Of a DNA stretch of 64,000 nt, positions 1 through 7,918 are shown in pieces. The stretch is taken from NCBI RefSeq assembly GCF_008638345.1, contig NZ_VTVA01000004.1:124001-188000 (forward strand), written 5' to 3'. The DNA is from Pseudomonas saliphila (GTDB lineage: Bacteria; Pseudomonadota; Gammaproteobacteria; Pseudomonadales; Pseudomonadaceae). The position numbers and the translations under genes were made by a program. How positions within the stretch are numbered: position 1 is the first letter of the stretch; each line of letters starts with the position of its first letter. The notes under the pieces are model-generated. The model ran no database searches. It worked only from the letters and a program-made list of their open reading frames with translations, and was not told the origin of the DNA.

Positions 1-194
1 TAGGCCACGGTAGTCAGAGCTGCGCCGCCAGCTGCAATATCAGCATGGAATTTCACCAGCTGCTTGGACGGCACCCCGCCCCGCGCCATTCCTTCGTTGG
101 TCGCTGCCTTGATAAAACGATTCTTCAACAGCAGAGGACCAATCACCAGCGGCGTTAAGGCGGCGGCGGATACGGAGGAAACTGTGTCACTCAT
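1..194 (-). CDS. Old Yellow Enzyme-type NADH:flavin oxidoreductase, N-terminal fragment
   Basis: The first 64 residues of an FMN oxidoreductase of the Old Yellow Enzyme / 2,4-dienoyl-CoA reductase family are visible; the gene runs off the left edge. The pattern LKNRFIKAATNEG at residues 23-35 is the typical start of the FMN-binding TIM barrel. The ATG at 194 overlaps the stop of the upstream SnoaL-like gene by 8 bases, so the two are probably translationally coupled. Members of this family include BaiCD and BaiH, which reduce ring double bonds of bile-acid intermediates. The neighbours make a steroid enoyl reductase likely here, but the substrate is inferred. Whether a C-terminal iron-sulfur/NAD domain is present cannot be seen. 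Confidence 0.8.
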   Translation of the reverse strand, partial: MSDTVSSVSAAALTPLVIGPLLLKNRFIKAATNEGMARGGVPSKQLVKFHADIAAGGAALTTVA

Positions 195-666
195 GGGATG
201 AATCTCCAGGCAGGGTATGACCGTCCACGGTCGAATGAATGCGACAGCGGGTCTCGACCATGCGCCAGCCGGCCTCGGTCAGCCGGTAACGGTCTTCATA
301 GATCCCGCCGATCTGGCGGGTGATGCCGGTCTCTGCATCCAGGTTGAAGTAATACAAAGCCCAGCGCCCTTGCGCTTCGGTGGGCGAGTTCAGAACGATT
401 TCAGGATTAGCGCCGTGGTGCAAATCGATCACCTGAGGCTGACAAGCCAGGCGCGTGTAAAGCGCGATAAAGCTGTCACGATCATGGAAAATGCCGAGAG
501 GGCCGTAATCGATGGTGATCGCCCCGGGCGCGAAGCACTCGCGTATCTCATCAACGGCCTTGAGATCGCAGGCGTTGAAATAGCGGTGCTTGAGCAGACG
601 GATCTGTTCCAAAGCCTCGAGCTGTTGGAGTCGCTGCTCCATCGCCAGCATGCTTGCTGTGTCCAT
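187..666 (-). CDS. SnoaL/NTF2-like protein, possible BaiE/Hsh2-type steroid dehydratase
   Basis: A 159-residue protein of the SnoaL-like (NTF2 fold) family, close to BaiE, the bile-acid 7alpha-dehydratase, in length and spacing of motifs. RYFNACD supplies Tyr29 and Asp34, and LHHGANPEI supplies His83; these fall where the catalytic Tyr30, Asp35 and His83 of BaiE lie (comparison from memory). The fourth BaiE residue, an Asp after GRW, is replaced by Tyr here. AAGGAAC precedes the ATG at 666. It sits 12 bases after an SDR and overlaps an Old Yellow Enzyme gene, a set reminiscent of bai genes. Removal of the 7alpha-hydroxyl as water is the suggested role; another SnoaL function is possible. Confidence 0.7.
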   Translation of the reverse strand: MDTASMLAMEQRLQQLEALEQIRLLKHRYFNACDLKAVDEIRECFAPGAITIDYGPLGIFHDRDSFIALYTRLACQPQVIDLHHGANPEIVLNSPTEAQGRWALYYFNLDAETGITRQIGGIYEDRYRLTEAGWRMVETRCRIHSTVDGHTLPGDSSHE

Positions 667-678
667 ACACTAAGTTCC

Positions 679-1560
679 TTATCCCACTCGCGCCGGATGC
701 ACTGATACAGGCCCACCCAACTGGTTGCGCAAGGATGCCGGCTGGCGCCCCCCGGTATCAGCAATGCCGTAGCGCACTGCCTGCTCGGCACTGATCAGGG
801 TCTGCCCACTCAGCTGAGCCAGCGTCGGATCATTCAGCAACGCATGAATCACCCGGCCATTGAATTCGGGCGTCTCCGCTTGAGCTATGAAGGCTGCATA
901 GTCCACGCCGCTGGAGGCACCGACCAGCGCGCTACGTTCGGTGTGCTGCAAACCAAGCCATAACGACAAGGTAGAGACGCCAGTGCCTTCTAGATCAACC
1001 GCCATGTCCGCAGCCAGCTTGTCGCAACCCGCTTTCTGGGCACCATAGGCCGGGCCATGCATATAGCAGTTGGCGCCATAGGATGAAATGAAGGCAATCA
1101 GGCCACGGGGCGCTTGAAGCAACAGCGGGACAGCGTAATAACTGGCGACATACGCCGAACGCAAGCCCACGTTAAGCATGTCCACCATACCCAGCGGCTT
1201 GTTCCAGAACGGCCCCGGAGACACCAGGCTCTCGTGCAGAAAGGTCGCGTTGTTAACCAGTAGATCCAGTCGCCCCTGCTCTGCCCGTATGCGCTCGAAC
1301 AAGTCGGACACCTGCGCATCGTCGGCATGATCACAGCTAACCGCAACCGCACGACCTCCGGCGGCGCGGACCTGCTCGGCGGTTTCCTCCAGATTGCCGC
1401 CCAACTGCTGGCCGTTGACCTTTTCCTGCCCGAGCCCGCCCAGCGTTCGGCCGCTCAGATAGACCGTCATCCCGGCTGCGCCCAGCGCAACAGCGATGCC
1501 CCGCCCTACGCCGCGACTAGCGCCCGTGACTACCGCAATACCGCCCTCTGCCGACCCCAT
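679..1560 (-). CDS. SDR family oxidoreductase
   Basis: A 293-residue short-chain dehydrogenase/reductase, somewhat longer than the classical 250. The cofactor motif TGASRGVG is at residues 12-19. NNA at 102-104 and Tyr171-x3-Lys175 (YGAQK), with Ser158/159 before it, give the usual catalytic set. GGGAGCAGTTC places a good ribosome site before the ATG at 1560. It is the first gene of a minus-strand unit that continues into the SnoaL-like and Old Yellow Enzyme genes, and a steroid-unit operator lies at 1619-1634, centred 66.5 bp from the start. The substrate is presumably a hydroxy- or ketosteroid, inferred from context only. Confidence 0.85.
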   Translation of the reverse strand: MGSAEGGIAVVTGASRGVGRGIAVALGAAGMTVYLSGRTLGGLGQEKVNGQQLGGNLEETAEQVRAAGGRAVAVSCDHADDAQVSDLFERIRAEQGRLDLLVNNATFLHESLVSPGPFWNKPLGMVDMLNVGLRSAYVASYYAVPLLLQAPRGLIAFISSYGANCYMHGPAYGAQKAGCDKLAADMAVDLEGTGVSTLSLWLGLQHTERSALVGASSGVDYAAFIAQAETPEFNGRVIHALLNDPTLAQLSGQTLISAEQAVRYGIADTGGRQPASLRNQLGGPVSVHPARVG

Positions 1561-1618
1561 GAACTGCTCCCATGACGAAATCCTCGTTCCTTTTTATGGG
1601 GTTACAAAGATTGCCGCA

Positions 1619-1634
1619 TCGTCTGATCAGACGA
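1619..1634. promoter_or_regulatory. Steroid-unit operator, site A
   Basis: A perfect 16-bp palindrome, TCGTCTGATCAGACGA, between the divergent SDR (start 1560) and a small secreted ORF (start 1766). Four more copies of TCGTC-N6-GACGA or one-mismatch variants lie before the other steroid units. The centre is 66.5 bp from the SDR start. Binding by a dimeric regulator is inferred; no regulator gene is in the window. Confidence 0.75.
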
Positions 1635-1765
1635 CACAGTAGGTACAGTCGGGATCCCAGGAACTACTCCAAATGGAGGAGGAAAGGCTTGCCTTGATCG
1701 CCTAATCTCGTGGCAATGGATTCATCGGCATGGTGCCAAATAAGACCTGACAAAAGGGGCAAACC

Positions 1766-1939
1766 ATGAAAACAAGAAAATGGCCGTTCTGGTCCGCTGT
1801 GGCTATGAGCTCACTGATTGGGCTTAGTGCACTGGCGTACACTTATACCGACGCCGAGCGTCACGCGTCCCAATGCAGCGCCCATTCTGCTACTTGCGGC
1901 GCTCCGGCAGTCTCCATCAACCAGCTATTCAGTTATTGA
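1766..1939 (+). CDS. Small exported or membrane-anchored protein, 57 aa, unknown function
   Basis: A 57-codon open frame starting at ATG 1766 with an AAAAGGGGC ribosome site upstream and a strong intrinsic terminator 19 bases after the stop. The product has a basic start (MKTRK), a hydrophobic stretch at about residues 8-25 ending in LSALA, then a short polar tail with Cys37 and Cys44. This fits a signal peptide or a single membrane anchor. I do not recognise the family. It diverges from the SDR at 1560 across operator site A, so it may belong to the steroid regulon. Expression has not been shown; the ribosome site and terminator argue that it is real. Confidence 0.55.
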   Translation: MKTRKWPFWSAVAMSSLIGLSALAYTYTDAERHASQCSAHSATCGAPAVSINQLFSY

Positions 1940-1957
1940 ATAGTTACAAGCCTCACT

Positions 1958-1991
1958 AAAAAAACCGGCAGAATTACTGCCGGTTTTTTTT
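1958..1991. terminator. Bidirectional intrinsic terminator
   Basis: Stem CCGGCAG / CTGCCGG around the loop AATTA, flanked by an A-run on the left and a T-run on the right, so it can act on both strands. It closes the small ORF (+) and the igr-like unit (-) that ends at 2048. Confidence 0.85.
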
Positions 1992-2047
1992 GGAGTTTGG
2001 GGTCTATAGCCGTTTCGTCGCGAGTCGCGACCAAACGGCTACGGTTT

Positions 2048-3214
2048 CTAGCGAGAGCGCGGCATACCCAATCCAAACTGAGCGATCAGCTCGCGTTGGA
2101 TTTCGTTGGTCCCGCCGCCGAACGTCAGGGTGACACACGCCCGGACGTCGTATTCGAGCTCCCCAAGCAGCGCCGATGCAGCCGAGCCATCACGCACCAG
2201 CCCATTGGCGCCCATCACTTCGGTCAATTTTCCGAGAATACTGACGACTGATTCCGACCCGTACACCTTGGTCGTAGAGGCAAGCGCCACATCCATATGT
2301 TCGCGCTCAAGGTCTGCAGCAATACGAAAGTTGATCAGGCGCATGGCGTCGATTCTGGAGTAGCACTCAGCTAGCAGGCTGCGCACCCACGCCTTGTCCA
2401 TCGCGCGCCGGCCCCGCTCATCGGGCTCCTTGGCCCACATCAGCACCTTGCGGTATATGCCTACCACCCGATCCGACCAGGACCCAAGGCCAAGCCTTTC
2501 ATGATTCAGCTGAGCGGTAACCAGCTGCCAGCCCTTGTTCAGCTCGCCAACCAGCATGTCCTTCGGCACTTTGACGTTATCGTAATAGGTCGCCGCTGTC
2601 GGATTGCTCGAGGTCGGAATCAGCGTGTGGGAGAAACCCTCAGCCGCGGTATCGACAATCATGATCGAGATACCCTTGTGCCGCGCCTCGTCCGGGTTGG
2701 TGCGTGCGGCCAGCCAGATGTAATCCGCCGAATGCGCACCCGAGGTCCAGAGCTTGTTGCCGTTGACGACAAAATGATCTTCCTCTACCCGCGCTGATGT
2801 CTTCAGCGTGGCCAGATCGCTGCCGGCGCCCGGCTCGGAATAACCGATCGCGAAATGAATTTCGCCAGCGGCAATGCCGGGCAGGAACTTGTCCTTCTGC
2901 GCCTGAGTGCCGTAGCTCATCAACGCCGGCCCTACGGTGCTGATGGTCACGAACGGCAAGGGCGCGCCAGCGATATTGGCTTCCTCAAAAAAGATCAGCT
3001 GCTCGGTCGGGCCGTAGCCCTGCCCGCCGTATTCCTTCGGCCAACCCACGGCGAGCCAACCATCCTTGCCCATCTGTCGGACCAGCCGATTCGAGGTTTC
3101 TGTACCTTCGGCGCCGCGAAGTTCGCGACGCAAGTCGTCTGTCATCAAGTTATTGAAATAGTCCCGTACCTTGATACGTAGGGCTCTTTGTTCCGCTGTC
3201 AGATCAACGAACAT
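2048..3214 (-). CDS. Acyl-CoA dehydrogenase, ChsE2/FadE29-like subunit
   Basis: A 388-residue acyl-CoA dehydrogenase. The start MFVDLTAEQRALR, the fold signature GYSEPGAGSD (124-133) and FGGGTNEIQRE near the C-terminus match the mycobacterial FadE29 (ChsE2) subunit closely by eye. ChsE1-ChsE2 form an unusual alpha2beta2 enzyme that desaturates the 3-carbon steroid side-chain CoA ester. Glu239 in NHERLG lies where isovaleryl-CoA dehydrogenase keeps its catalytic base, so this may be the active subunit (inference). GAGGAGG precedes the ATG at 3214. It is the last gene of the unit, 10 bases after the Ltp2-like gene. The partner subunit is encoded at 4809-5945. Confidence 0.85.
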   Translation of the reverse strand: MFVDLTAEQRALRIKVRDYFNNLMTDDLRRELRGAEGTETSNRLVRQMGKDGWLAVGWPKEYGGQGYGPTEQLIFFEEANIAGAPLPFVTISTVGPALMSYGTQAQKDKFLPGIAAGEIHFAIGYSEPGAGSDLATLKTSARVEEDHFVVNGNKLWTSGAHSADYIWLAARTNPDEARHKGISIMIVDTAAEGFSHTLIPTSSNPTAATYYDNVKVPKDMLVGELNKGWQLVTAQLNHERLGLGSWSDRVVGIYRKVLMWAKEPDERGRRAMDKAWVRSLLAECYSRIDAMRLINFRIAADLEREHMDVALASTTKVYGSESVVSILGKLTEVMGANGLVRDGSAASALLGELEYDVRACVTLTFGGGTNEIQRELIAQFGLGMPRSR

Positions 3215-3224
3215 TCTAACCTCC

Positions 3225-4403
3225 TCAGGCTTCGCCCAGAATCAGGCCGCTGGTGGGCACACCCGTCCCGGCGGTAACCAGCACATTCTCAACATTATCA
3301 ACCTGGTTCACTGCGCTGCCCCGCACCTGGCGGACGGCCTCGGCGATACCGTTCATGCCGTGGATATAGGCTTCACCGAGCTGACCACCATGGGTGTTGA
3401 TTGGCAGTTTGCCGCCACGGGCGTGATGACCGGCACGGATGAATTCCTTGGCTTCGCCGCGCTCGGCAAAACCGAACTCTTCCAGCTGCGGCAAAACGAA
3501 GGGCGTGAAGTGGTCATAGATGACAGCGGTCTGGATCGCATCGGGGCCCAGGCCGGACTGTCGATAGATCTCCTTGGCGACCACGCCCATTTCCGGAAGA
3601 CCGGTAATATCGTCGCGGTAGAAGGAGGTCATGCTCTGCTGCCCATCGGCGATACCCTGTGAGGCACCCTTGATGATGACTGGCTTCTGCTTCAGGTCGC
3701 GGGCCCGCTCGACCGATGTAATCACCATGGCTACGGCGCCATCGGACTCCTGGCAGCAATCGAGCAGATGCAGCGGCTCACAGATCCAGCGCGAGTTCTG
3801 GTGCTCTTCCAGGGTAATCGGCTTCTCATAGAAAAAGGCTGCCGGGTTGGTGGCCGCAAAATCCCGGACGGCCACCGCTACCCGACCGAAGTCCTCGGAC
3901 GTTGCGCCATAGGTATGCATGTAGCGCTGGGCAAACATGCCGACCCAGGCCGCAGGCGTATGAAAACCGTGCGGCATGTACCAGCCATAGTTCACGTTGT
4001 CGAAAATCGGTGACGAAGCAAAGCCATAACTTCCCGTGCCAAAGCGATACCAGGATCGCTCGTTCATTGCGCGATATACCACCACGGTCTTGGCGACGCC
4101 GGTGGCGACCGCCATGGCCGCATGCATGACCGGCCCACAGGCAGCACCGCCGCCATGTGGCACCTGGGAGAAGAACTGTACGTTGTCACAGCCCAGCAGA
4201 CGGGCAATCTCATACTCCGGAACCTTGTCCACCGAGTAGGAACTGAAACCGTCTACATCCTTGGGATCGATACCCGCGTCGGCCAGCGCAGCCAGCGTCG
4301 CCTCCATCGCCAGACGCAGCTCGGTGCGCCCTGAATTCTTGGAAAACTCCGTGGCGCCGAGACCAGCAATGGCCGCCTTGCCGGAAAGCAGTGAATCACT
4401 CAT
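3225..4403 (-). CDS. Ltp2-like steroid side-chain aldolase (thiolase fold)
   Basis: A 392-residue thiolase-superfamily protein of the lipid-transfer/SCP-x type. In actinobacteria Ltp2 is a retro-aldolase that releases propionyl-CoA from the C3 side chain once ChsE and ChsH have made the beta-hydroxy ester, and it works with the DUF35 domain of ChsH2. HGGGAACG (83-90) and THGGQLGEAY (337-346) are in the expected places. Tyr296 (VIYDHF) and Tyr346 fall at the two tyrosines proposed as catalytic in Thermomonospora Ltp2, as I recall that work. GGAGA precedes the ATG at 4403. ChsH1- and ChsE2-like genes flank it. A true thiolase role is the alternative, but the context argues against it. Confidence 0.85.
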   Translation of the reverse strand: MSDSLLSGKAAIAGLGATEFSKNSGRTELRLAMEATLAALADAGIDPKDVDGFSSYSVDKVPEYEIARLLGCDNVQFFSQVPHGGGAACGPVMHAAMAVATGVAKTVVVYRAMNERSWYRFGTGSYGFASSPIFDNVNYGWYMPHGFHTPAAWVGMFAQRYMHTYGATSEDFGRVAVAVRDFAATNPAAFFYEKPITLEEHQNSRWICEPLHLLDCCQESDGAVAMVITSVERARDLKQKPVIIKGASQGIADGQQSMTSFYRDDITGLPEMGVVAKEIYRQSGLGPDAIQTAVIYDHFTPFVLPQLEEFGFAERGEAKEFIRAGHHARGGKLPINTHGGQLGEAYIHGMNGIAEAVRQVRGSAVNQVDNVENVLVTAGTGVPTSGLILGEA

Positions 4404-4417
4404 ATATGCAATCTCCG

Positions 4418-4840
4418 TTATGCGGGAAGAACCACGGTGACCTGTCCGGTCACATGGTTGCCCATGGAATTTTTCCCCTTGAGACTCACGACCAGAGAAC
4501 GGTCAGACTCGCCCCGCTCGCTGACCTCGCCAGAAAAGGTCATGGTGTCGCCCGGATAATTGGGCGCTCCCAGCTTGATGCGCAGATCCCTGAAGGTGGC
4601 CAGTGGGCCGGCCCAGTCCTCGACAAAGCGCTGAACCAGCGCACTGGTGGTCAGAATGTTCATGAAGATGTGCGGCGAACCCAGCTCGCGGGCAGCATCA
4701 ACATCATGATGACCAGGGAAGTAATCCCGGGTGGCGATGGCCCCGCCATTGATCAAGGTGACGGTGACCGGAATAGCCAGCTCGGGGAGCTGCTCACCCA
4801 GGTTCGTTTCAGCAAATGCTCTGGTTTTCATCGAGGTCAT
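4418..4840 (-). CDS. MaoC-like hydratase, ChsH1-like subunit
   Basis: A 140-residue MaoC (hot-dog fold) protein. The sequence ATRDYFPGHHDVDAA carries the Asp...His arrangement of R-specific enoyl-CoA hydratases, and GSPHIFMNILTT follows, as in ChsH1. It would hydrate the enoyl-CoA made by ChsE1-ChsE2, in complex with the ChsH2-like protein at 5955-6938. The ATG at 4840 is chosen because GGATGGAA lies just upstream; a longer frame to 4891 would only add sequence inside the neighbour. The start lies within the 3' end of the acyl-CoA dehydrogenase gene (32-base overlap), which suggests coupled translation. ATG 4831 is a possible alternative start. Confidence 0.82.
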   Translation of the reverse strand: MTSMKTRAFAETNLGEQLPELAIPVTVTLINGGAIATRDYFPGHHDVDAARELGSPHIFMNILTTSALVQRFVEDWAGPLATFRDLRIKLGAPNYPGDTMTFSGEVSERGESDRSLVVSLKGKNSMGNHVTGQVTVVLPA

Positions 4841-5945
4841 ATTTCCATCCCAGCTTGTCATTGTTGGCCAACCAGTCACCCAGACGCTCAAGGTTGGCGG
4901 CAGGGCCGCCCAGTACCGTGGTCAAGTGCCGGCTCCAGTAGAGAAAACGGTGGATCGGATACGTCAGATCGACGCCGATACCGCCATGTACGTGCTGCGC
5001 TTTATGGCCGACCAGGTGGGCCGCCTCACATGCCAGATAGCGAGTCGCCAATGCCTCTGAATCGCTCGGCAGGTCGTTATCCAGCCGATAACACAGCTGA
5101 AACAGGGAGCTACGCAGCGCTTCCAGCGCGATATAGGTATCGGCCATGGTCATTTGCACGGCCTGGAAGGTGCCAATGGCGCGTCCGAACTGCTCACGTT
5201 GATTGATATATTCGACAGTGCGCCGCACCTGCTCATCGCTGACACCCAACTGCAATGCAGCCAACGCAGCCGTTGCGCGCTGATCCAGCCAGGCCACAGC
5301 CTCGGCCGGCAGAACCTGGGCAGCATCGAGCAGGACATTGTGGCAGTGAATATCCGCAACGGCCTGACCGTGGTTAGCGACCCCCTCAACCAGTTCGACG
5401 CCTTCAGCGCGTGGGTCCAGCAGCACCAACCGCAAACCTTCAGCCGACTCGGCAACGAGCAGCACGCGATCTGCCTGGGCAGCAAGCACTACCGCTCCGG
5501 CTTCGCCCTGCAACTGCAAATGCTCGCCTGTCTGAACCAGTTGCAAACCCGGCCCGCGGCTGGACGTGAGCCCTTCCAGGGACACACTCAGCAGATTGGT
5601 GCCGGCAGCCGCCTGCTCGATGAGCTCGCGATGCTGCCCGGCGGCGTAGCGTGCCAGGCAGGCGGCGGCCAGCTGATGCTGCCATAAGGGAACGTGCGCC
5701 AAACCCGACCCTTGAGCCTTGAGCACGCAATACAGATCAAGAATTCCCATGGCGCTACCGCCGAATTCTTCGGGTATGGCCAGGGCATGCAGCCCGGTAT
5801 CTATGCAGGTGGCCCACAGGTCACCCATGAAGGGTTGCTGGTCGAGATCAAAAGCCCGCATGCGATCGTCGGTGCAGTAATCCCGGAAAACACTATCGGC
5901 CATCTCGGCAATGGCCCGCTGGTCGTCTGTTAGCGCAAAATCCAT
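4809..5945 (-). CDS. Acyl-CoA dehydrogenase, ChsE1/FadE28-like subunit
   Basis: A 378-residue acyl-CoA dehydrogenase family protein beginning MDFALTDDQRAIAEMADSV. The C-terminal helical domain is recognisable in REQFGRAIGTFQAVQMTMAD and HVHGGIGVD. It is less conserved than its neighbour and resembles FadE28 (ChsE1), which pairs with FadE29 (ChsE2) in a heterotetramer. It probably supplies structure and part of the flavin site while the ChsE2-like partner supplies catalysis (inference). AAGGAGG precedes the ATG at 5945, 9 bases after the ChsH2-like gene. Having two different acyl-CoA dehydrogenases in one unit is typical of steroid side-chain loci. Confidence 0.82.
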   Translation of the reverse strand: MDFALTDDQRAIAEMADSVFRDYCTDDRMRAFDLDQQPFMGDLWATCIDTGLHALAIPEEFGGSAMGILDLYCVLKAQGSGLAHVPLWQHQLAAACLARYAAGQHRELIEQAAAGTNLLSVSLEGLTSSRGPGLQLVQTGEHLQLQGEAGAVVLAAQADRVLLVAESAEGLRLVLLDPRAEGVELVEGVANHGQAVADIHCHNVLLDAAQVLPAEAVAWLDQRATAALAALQLGVSDEQVRRTVEYINQREQFGRAIGTFQAVQMTMADTYIALEALRSSLFQLCYRLDNDLPSDSEALATRYLACEAAHLVGHKAQHVHGGIGVDLTYPIHRFLYWSRHLTTVLGGPAANLERLGDWLANNDKLGWKYDLDENQSIC

Positions 5946-5954
5946 ACAGCCTCC

Positions 5955-6938
5955 TTATTCGGCAACCGGCCGAAATTGCGGCAAAGTCTGTTGATCATCG
6001 AAACGCTCGAACTCAACCTGCAGGCGCTGACCGATCTTCAGTTCGTCCCGTTCGATACCCACCAGACCGGCGATCAGGCGCACGCCCTCGTCCAACTCGA
6101 TCAGACCTATCGGGTTCGGGTAGTCAAAGGGAGGCACTTCCGGGTAATGCATCACGACAAAGGAATACAGCTCGGCCTTACCGCTCGCTTCCACCGTGTC
6201 CCAGTCAAAGGCGTGGCACTTGGCACAAACAGGCGCCGGGGGGTGGCGCAACGTCTGGCAACCCGTGCAACGCTGGATCAGCAGCTTGCCCGCCTCGCAC
6301 CCTTCCCAGAAGAAACGGGTGTCATCGCTGATACCGGGTAGTGGCCGCTTGGCGGCCGGCTTCTCGGCCTTGCCCGCTGGCTTTTCCTCAGCTTTGGGGC
6401 GCTGCGCCGGCTTGAATTTGAAGACTCTGAACAGCTGCTTGCCGACTGGCTCATCCGGCTTACCCTCGGCAGTCTCGGAGAAGTACGCCATCAGCACCGT
6501 GACAAAGAAACCGGTTCCCAGCGGGGTGGTCTTCTCGTCACTGACGCTATCGACCTTGCTGGTGAAGTACAGCCGTTCGCCCGCCAGAATATGACGATCA
6601 AAATACAAGTCTGAATTCACCGCGACCACAGCCGGGTAGCCGTAGGGCTCGATTACCTTGAGCACTTCAAAGTTGTTTTCATCGGTCGAGCCCGGCGGAT
6701 AGTTCTCCATATCCAGTCCGGCCATGCACCACACCTGCAACATGGCGGGCGGCGCGACAACATCGGCGAAGCCGGCATCACGGGCAAAGGCAGGGTCGGT
6801 ATACAGCGGATTACTGACCCCCATGACCTCGCACCAGTGACGGATCATGGGCGCATTCACCTTGTCCCATGCATAGACGCGGCCATACTCGCGTCCGACC
6901 ATGGCCCGTACTTTTTCAATCAATTCTTGATCAGCCAA
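5955..6938 (-). CDS. ChsH2-like fusion: MaoC-like domain plus DUF35
   Basis: A 327-residue two-domain protein. Residues about 1-165 form a MaoC-like hot-dog domain. A Lys/Ala/Pro-rich linker follows. The C-terminal DUF35 domain carries a zinc ribbon, CTGC...CAKC, and an OB fold. In actinobacteria ChsH2 pairs with ChsH1 for hydration, and its DUF35 domain partners Ltp2 in the aldolase step. The start is unusual: AGGAG at 6943-6947 lies 4 bases before a TTG at 6938, and no ATG fits. The open frame extends to 7046, but that stretch overlaps the upstream SDR and looks non-coding. Confidence 0.82.
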   Translation of the reverse strand: MADQELIEKVRAMVGREYGRVYAWDKVNAPMIRHWCEVMGVSNPLYTDPAFARDAGFADVVAPPAMLQVWCMAGLDMENYPPGSTDENNFEVLKVIEPYGYPAVVAVNSDLYFDRHILAGERLYFTSKVDSVSDEKTTPLGTGFFVTVLMAYFSETAEGKPDEPVGKQLFRVFKFKPAQRPKAEEKPAGKAEKPAAKRPLPGISDDTRFFWEGCEAGKLLIQRCTGCQTLRHPPAPVCAKCHAFDWDTVEASGKAELYSFVVMHYPEVPPFDYPNPIGLIELDEGVRLIAGLVGIERDELKIGQRLQVEFERFDDQQTLPQFRPVAE

Positions 6939-6993
6939 GTTCGTCTCCTGATTGTTCTCATGGACGGCGCCAGCGTTGACGCCATCGGATTGG

Positions 6994-7779
6994 TCACGCT
7001 TTACCCGTGGTAGAAGCCTGAAGAAACGCTGGTTTTTCACCGCCACCGTGCAATAAAAGGTTGGTACCGCTGAAATAGCTGGCTAACGGCGACGCGCCGT
7101 ACAGGCAGGCATTGGCCACATCCTCTGGCTCGCCCATACGCCCGGCGGGAATCGTGGCGCCGACCGCTGCGATCCCTTCGGCGTCGCCGTAATGCAGATG
7201 TGACTGCTCGGTTCGGATCAGCCCCGGACTGATGGTCAGCACCCGCACCCGGGGTGCCCACTCGACCGCAAGCGAACTGGCCAGGGCAACGATACCGGCC
7301 TTGGCCGCACCATAGGCGGCCGTACCGGGAGAGGGTCGCGAGGCGCTGACGGAGCCGATAAAAATAATCACCCCGCCCTGCCCCTGCTGTTGCATGATCT
7401 GATTGGCCAACTGGGCTACGTTTAATGGAGCAACCAGGTTGAGCCGGATAATGCTTTCGCTGAAACGCGGCGAGGCGGTTGCCGCCTCCACCGCCGGGCT
7501 GCCGCCAGCATTGTTGATCAACACATCGAGCCGCCCGTATTGGTCGCAGATTGCGGTGAACACTTCAGCCATGGCGTCATAGTCACGCACGTCCGCGCCC
7601 ATGAACTGCGCCCGGCGGCCATCGGCCTCCGGTAACTGTTCAGGCTCTTGCCGGCCACAGACGACAACCTGCGCCCCGGCGGCAAGGAAACTTCTGGCAA
7701 TGCCGGCACCAATGCCTTTGGTACCACCGGTAATTAGCACTACCTTGCCGCTATAATCGAGATGATCTGGGGACTGCAT
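6994..7779 (-). CDS. SDR family oxidoreductase, first gene of the igr-like unit
   Basis: A 261-residue short-chain dehydrogenase. TGGTKGIG is at residues 17-24, NNAG follows, and FIGSVSASR with AAYGAAKAG gives the Ser, Tyr and Lys of the active site. ATG 7779 is chosen because GAAGAGGAACGTCGG provides a ribosome site; the frame extends to 7911 but would cover the promoter and operator site B. Its product probably oxidises a hydroxyl on a ring or side-chain intermediate; the substrate cannot be read from sequence. It is divergent from the enoyl-CoA hydratase at 7919, and the operator at 7838-7853 sits between them. Confidence 0.83.
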   Translation of the reverse strand: MQSPDHLDYSGKVVLITGGTKGIGAGIARSFLAAGAQVVVCGRQEPEQLPEADGRRAQFMGADVRDYDAMAEVFTAICDQYGRLDVLINNAGGSPAVEAATASPRFSESIIRLNLVAPLNVAQLANQIMQQQGQGGVIIFIGSVSASRPSPGTAAYGAAKAGIVALASSLAVEWAPRVRVLTISPGLIRTEQSHLHYGDAEGIAAVGATIPAGRMGEPEDVANACLYGASPLASYFSGTNLLLHGGGEKPAFLQASTTGKA

Positions 7780-7837
7780 CCGACGTTCCTCTTCCAATGG
7801 TCTATCCACACTGTATTGGCTGCGTCTGGCCTGCTCG

Positions 7838-7853
7838 TCGTCTGAACGGACGA
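7838..7853. promoter_or_regulatory. Steroid-unit operator, site B
   Basis: TCGTCTGAACGGACGA, with both half-sites exact. It lies in the divergent promoter between the igr-like unit (start 7779, 66.5 bp from the centre) and the enoyl-CoA hydratase (start 7919, 73.5 bp). One bound dimer could control both directions. Confidence 0.75.
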
Positions 7854-7918
7854 TGAGACGCACCGCCCGGGTCGCAACAATCCCCGCAGACTCCCCCACC
7901 CCTGAAGGCACCCTGCAT

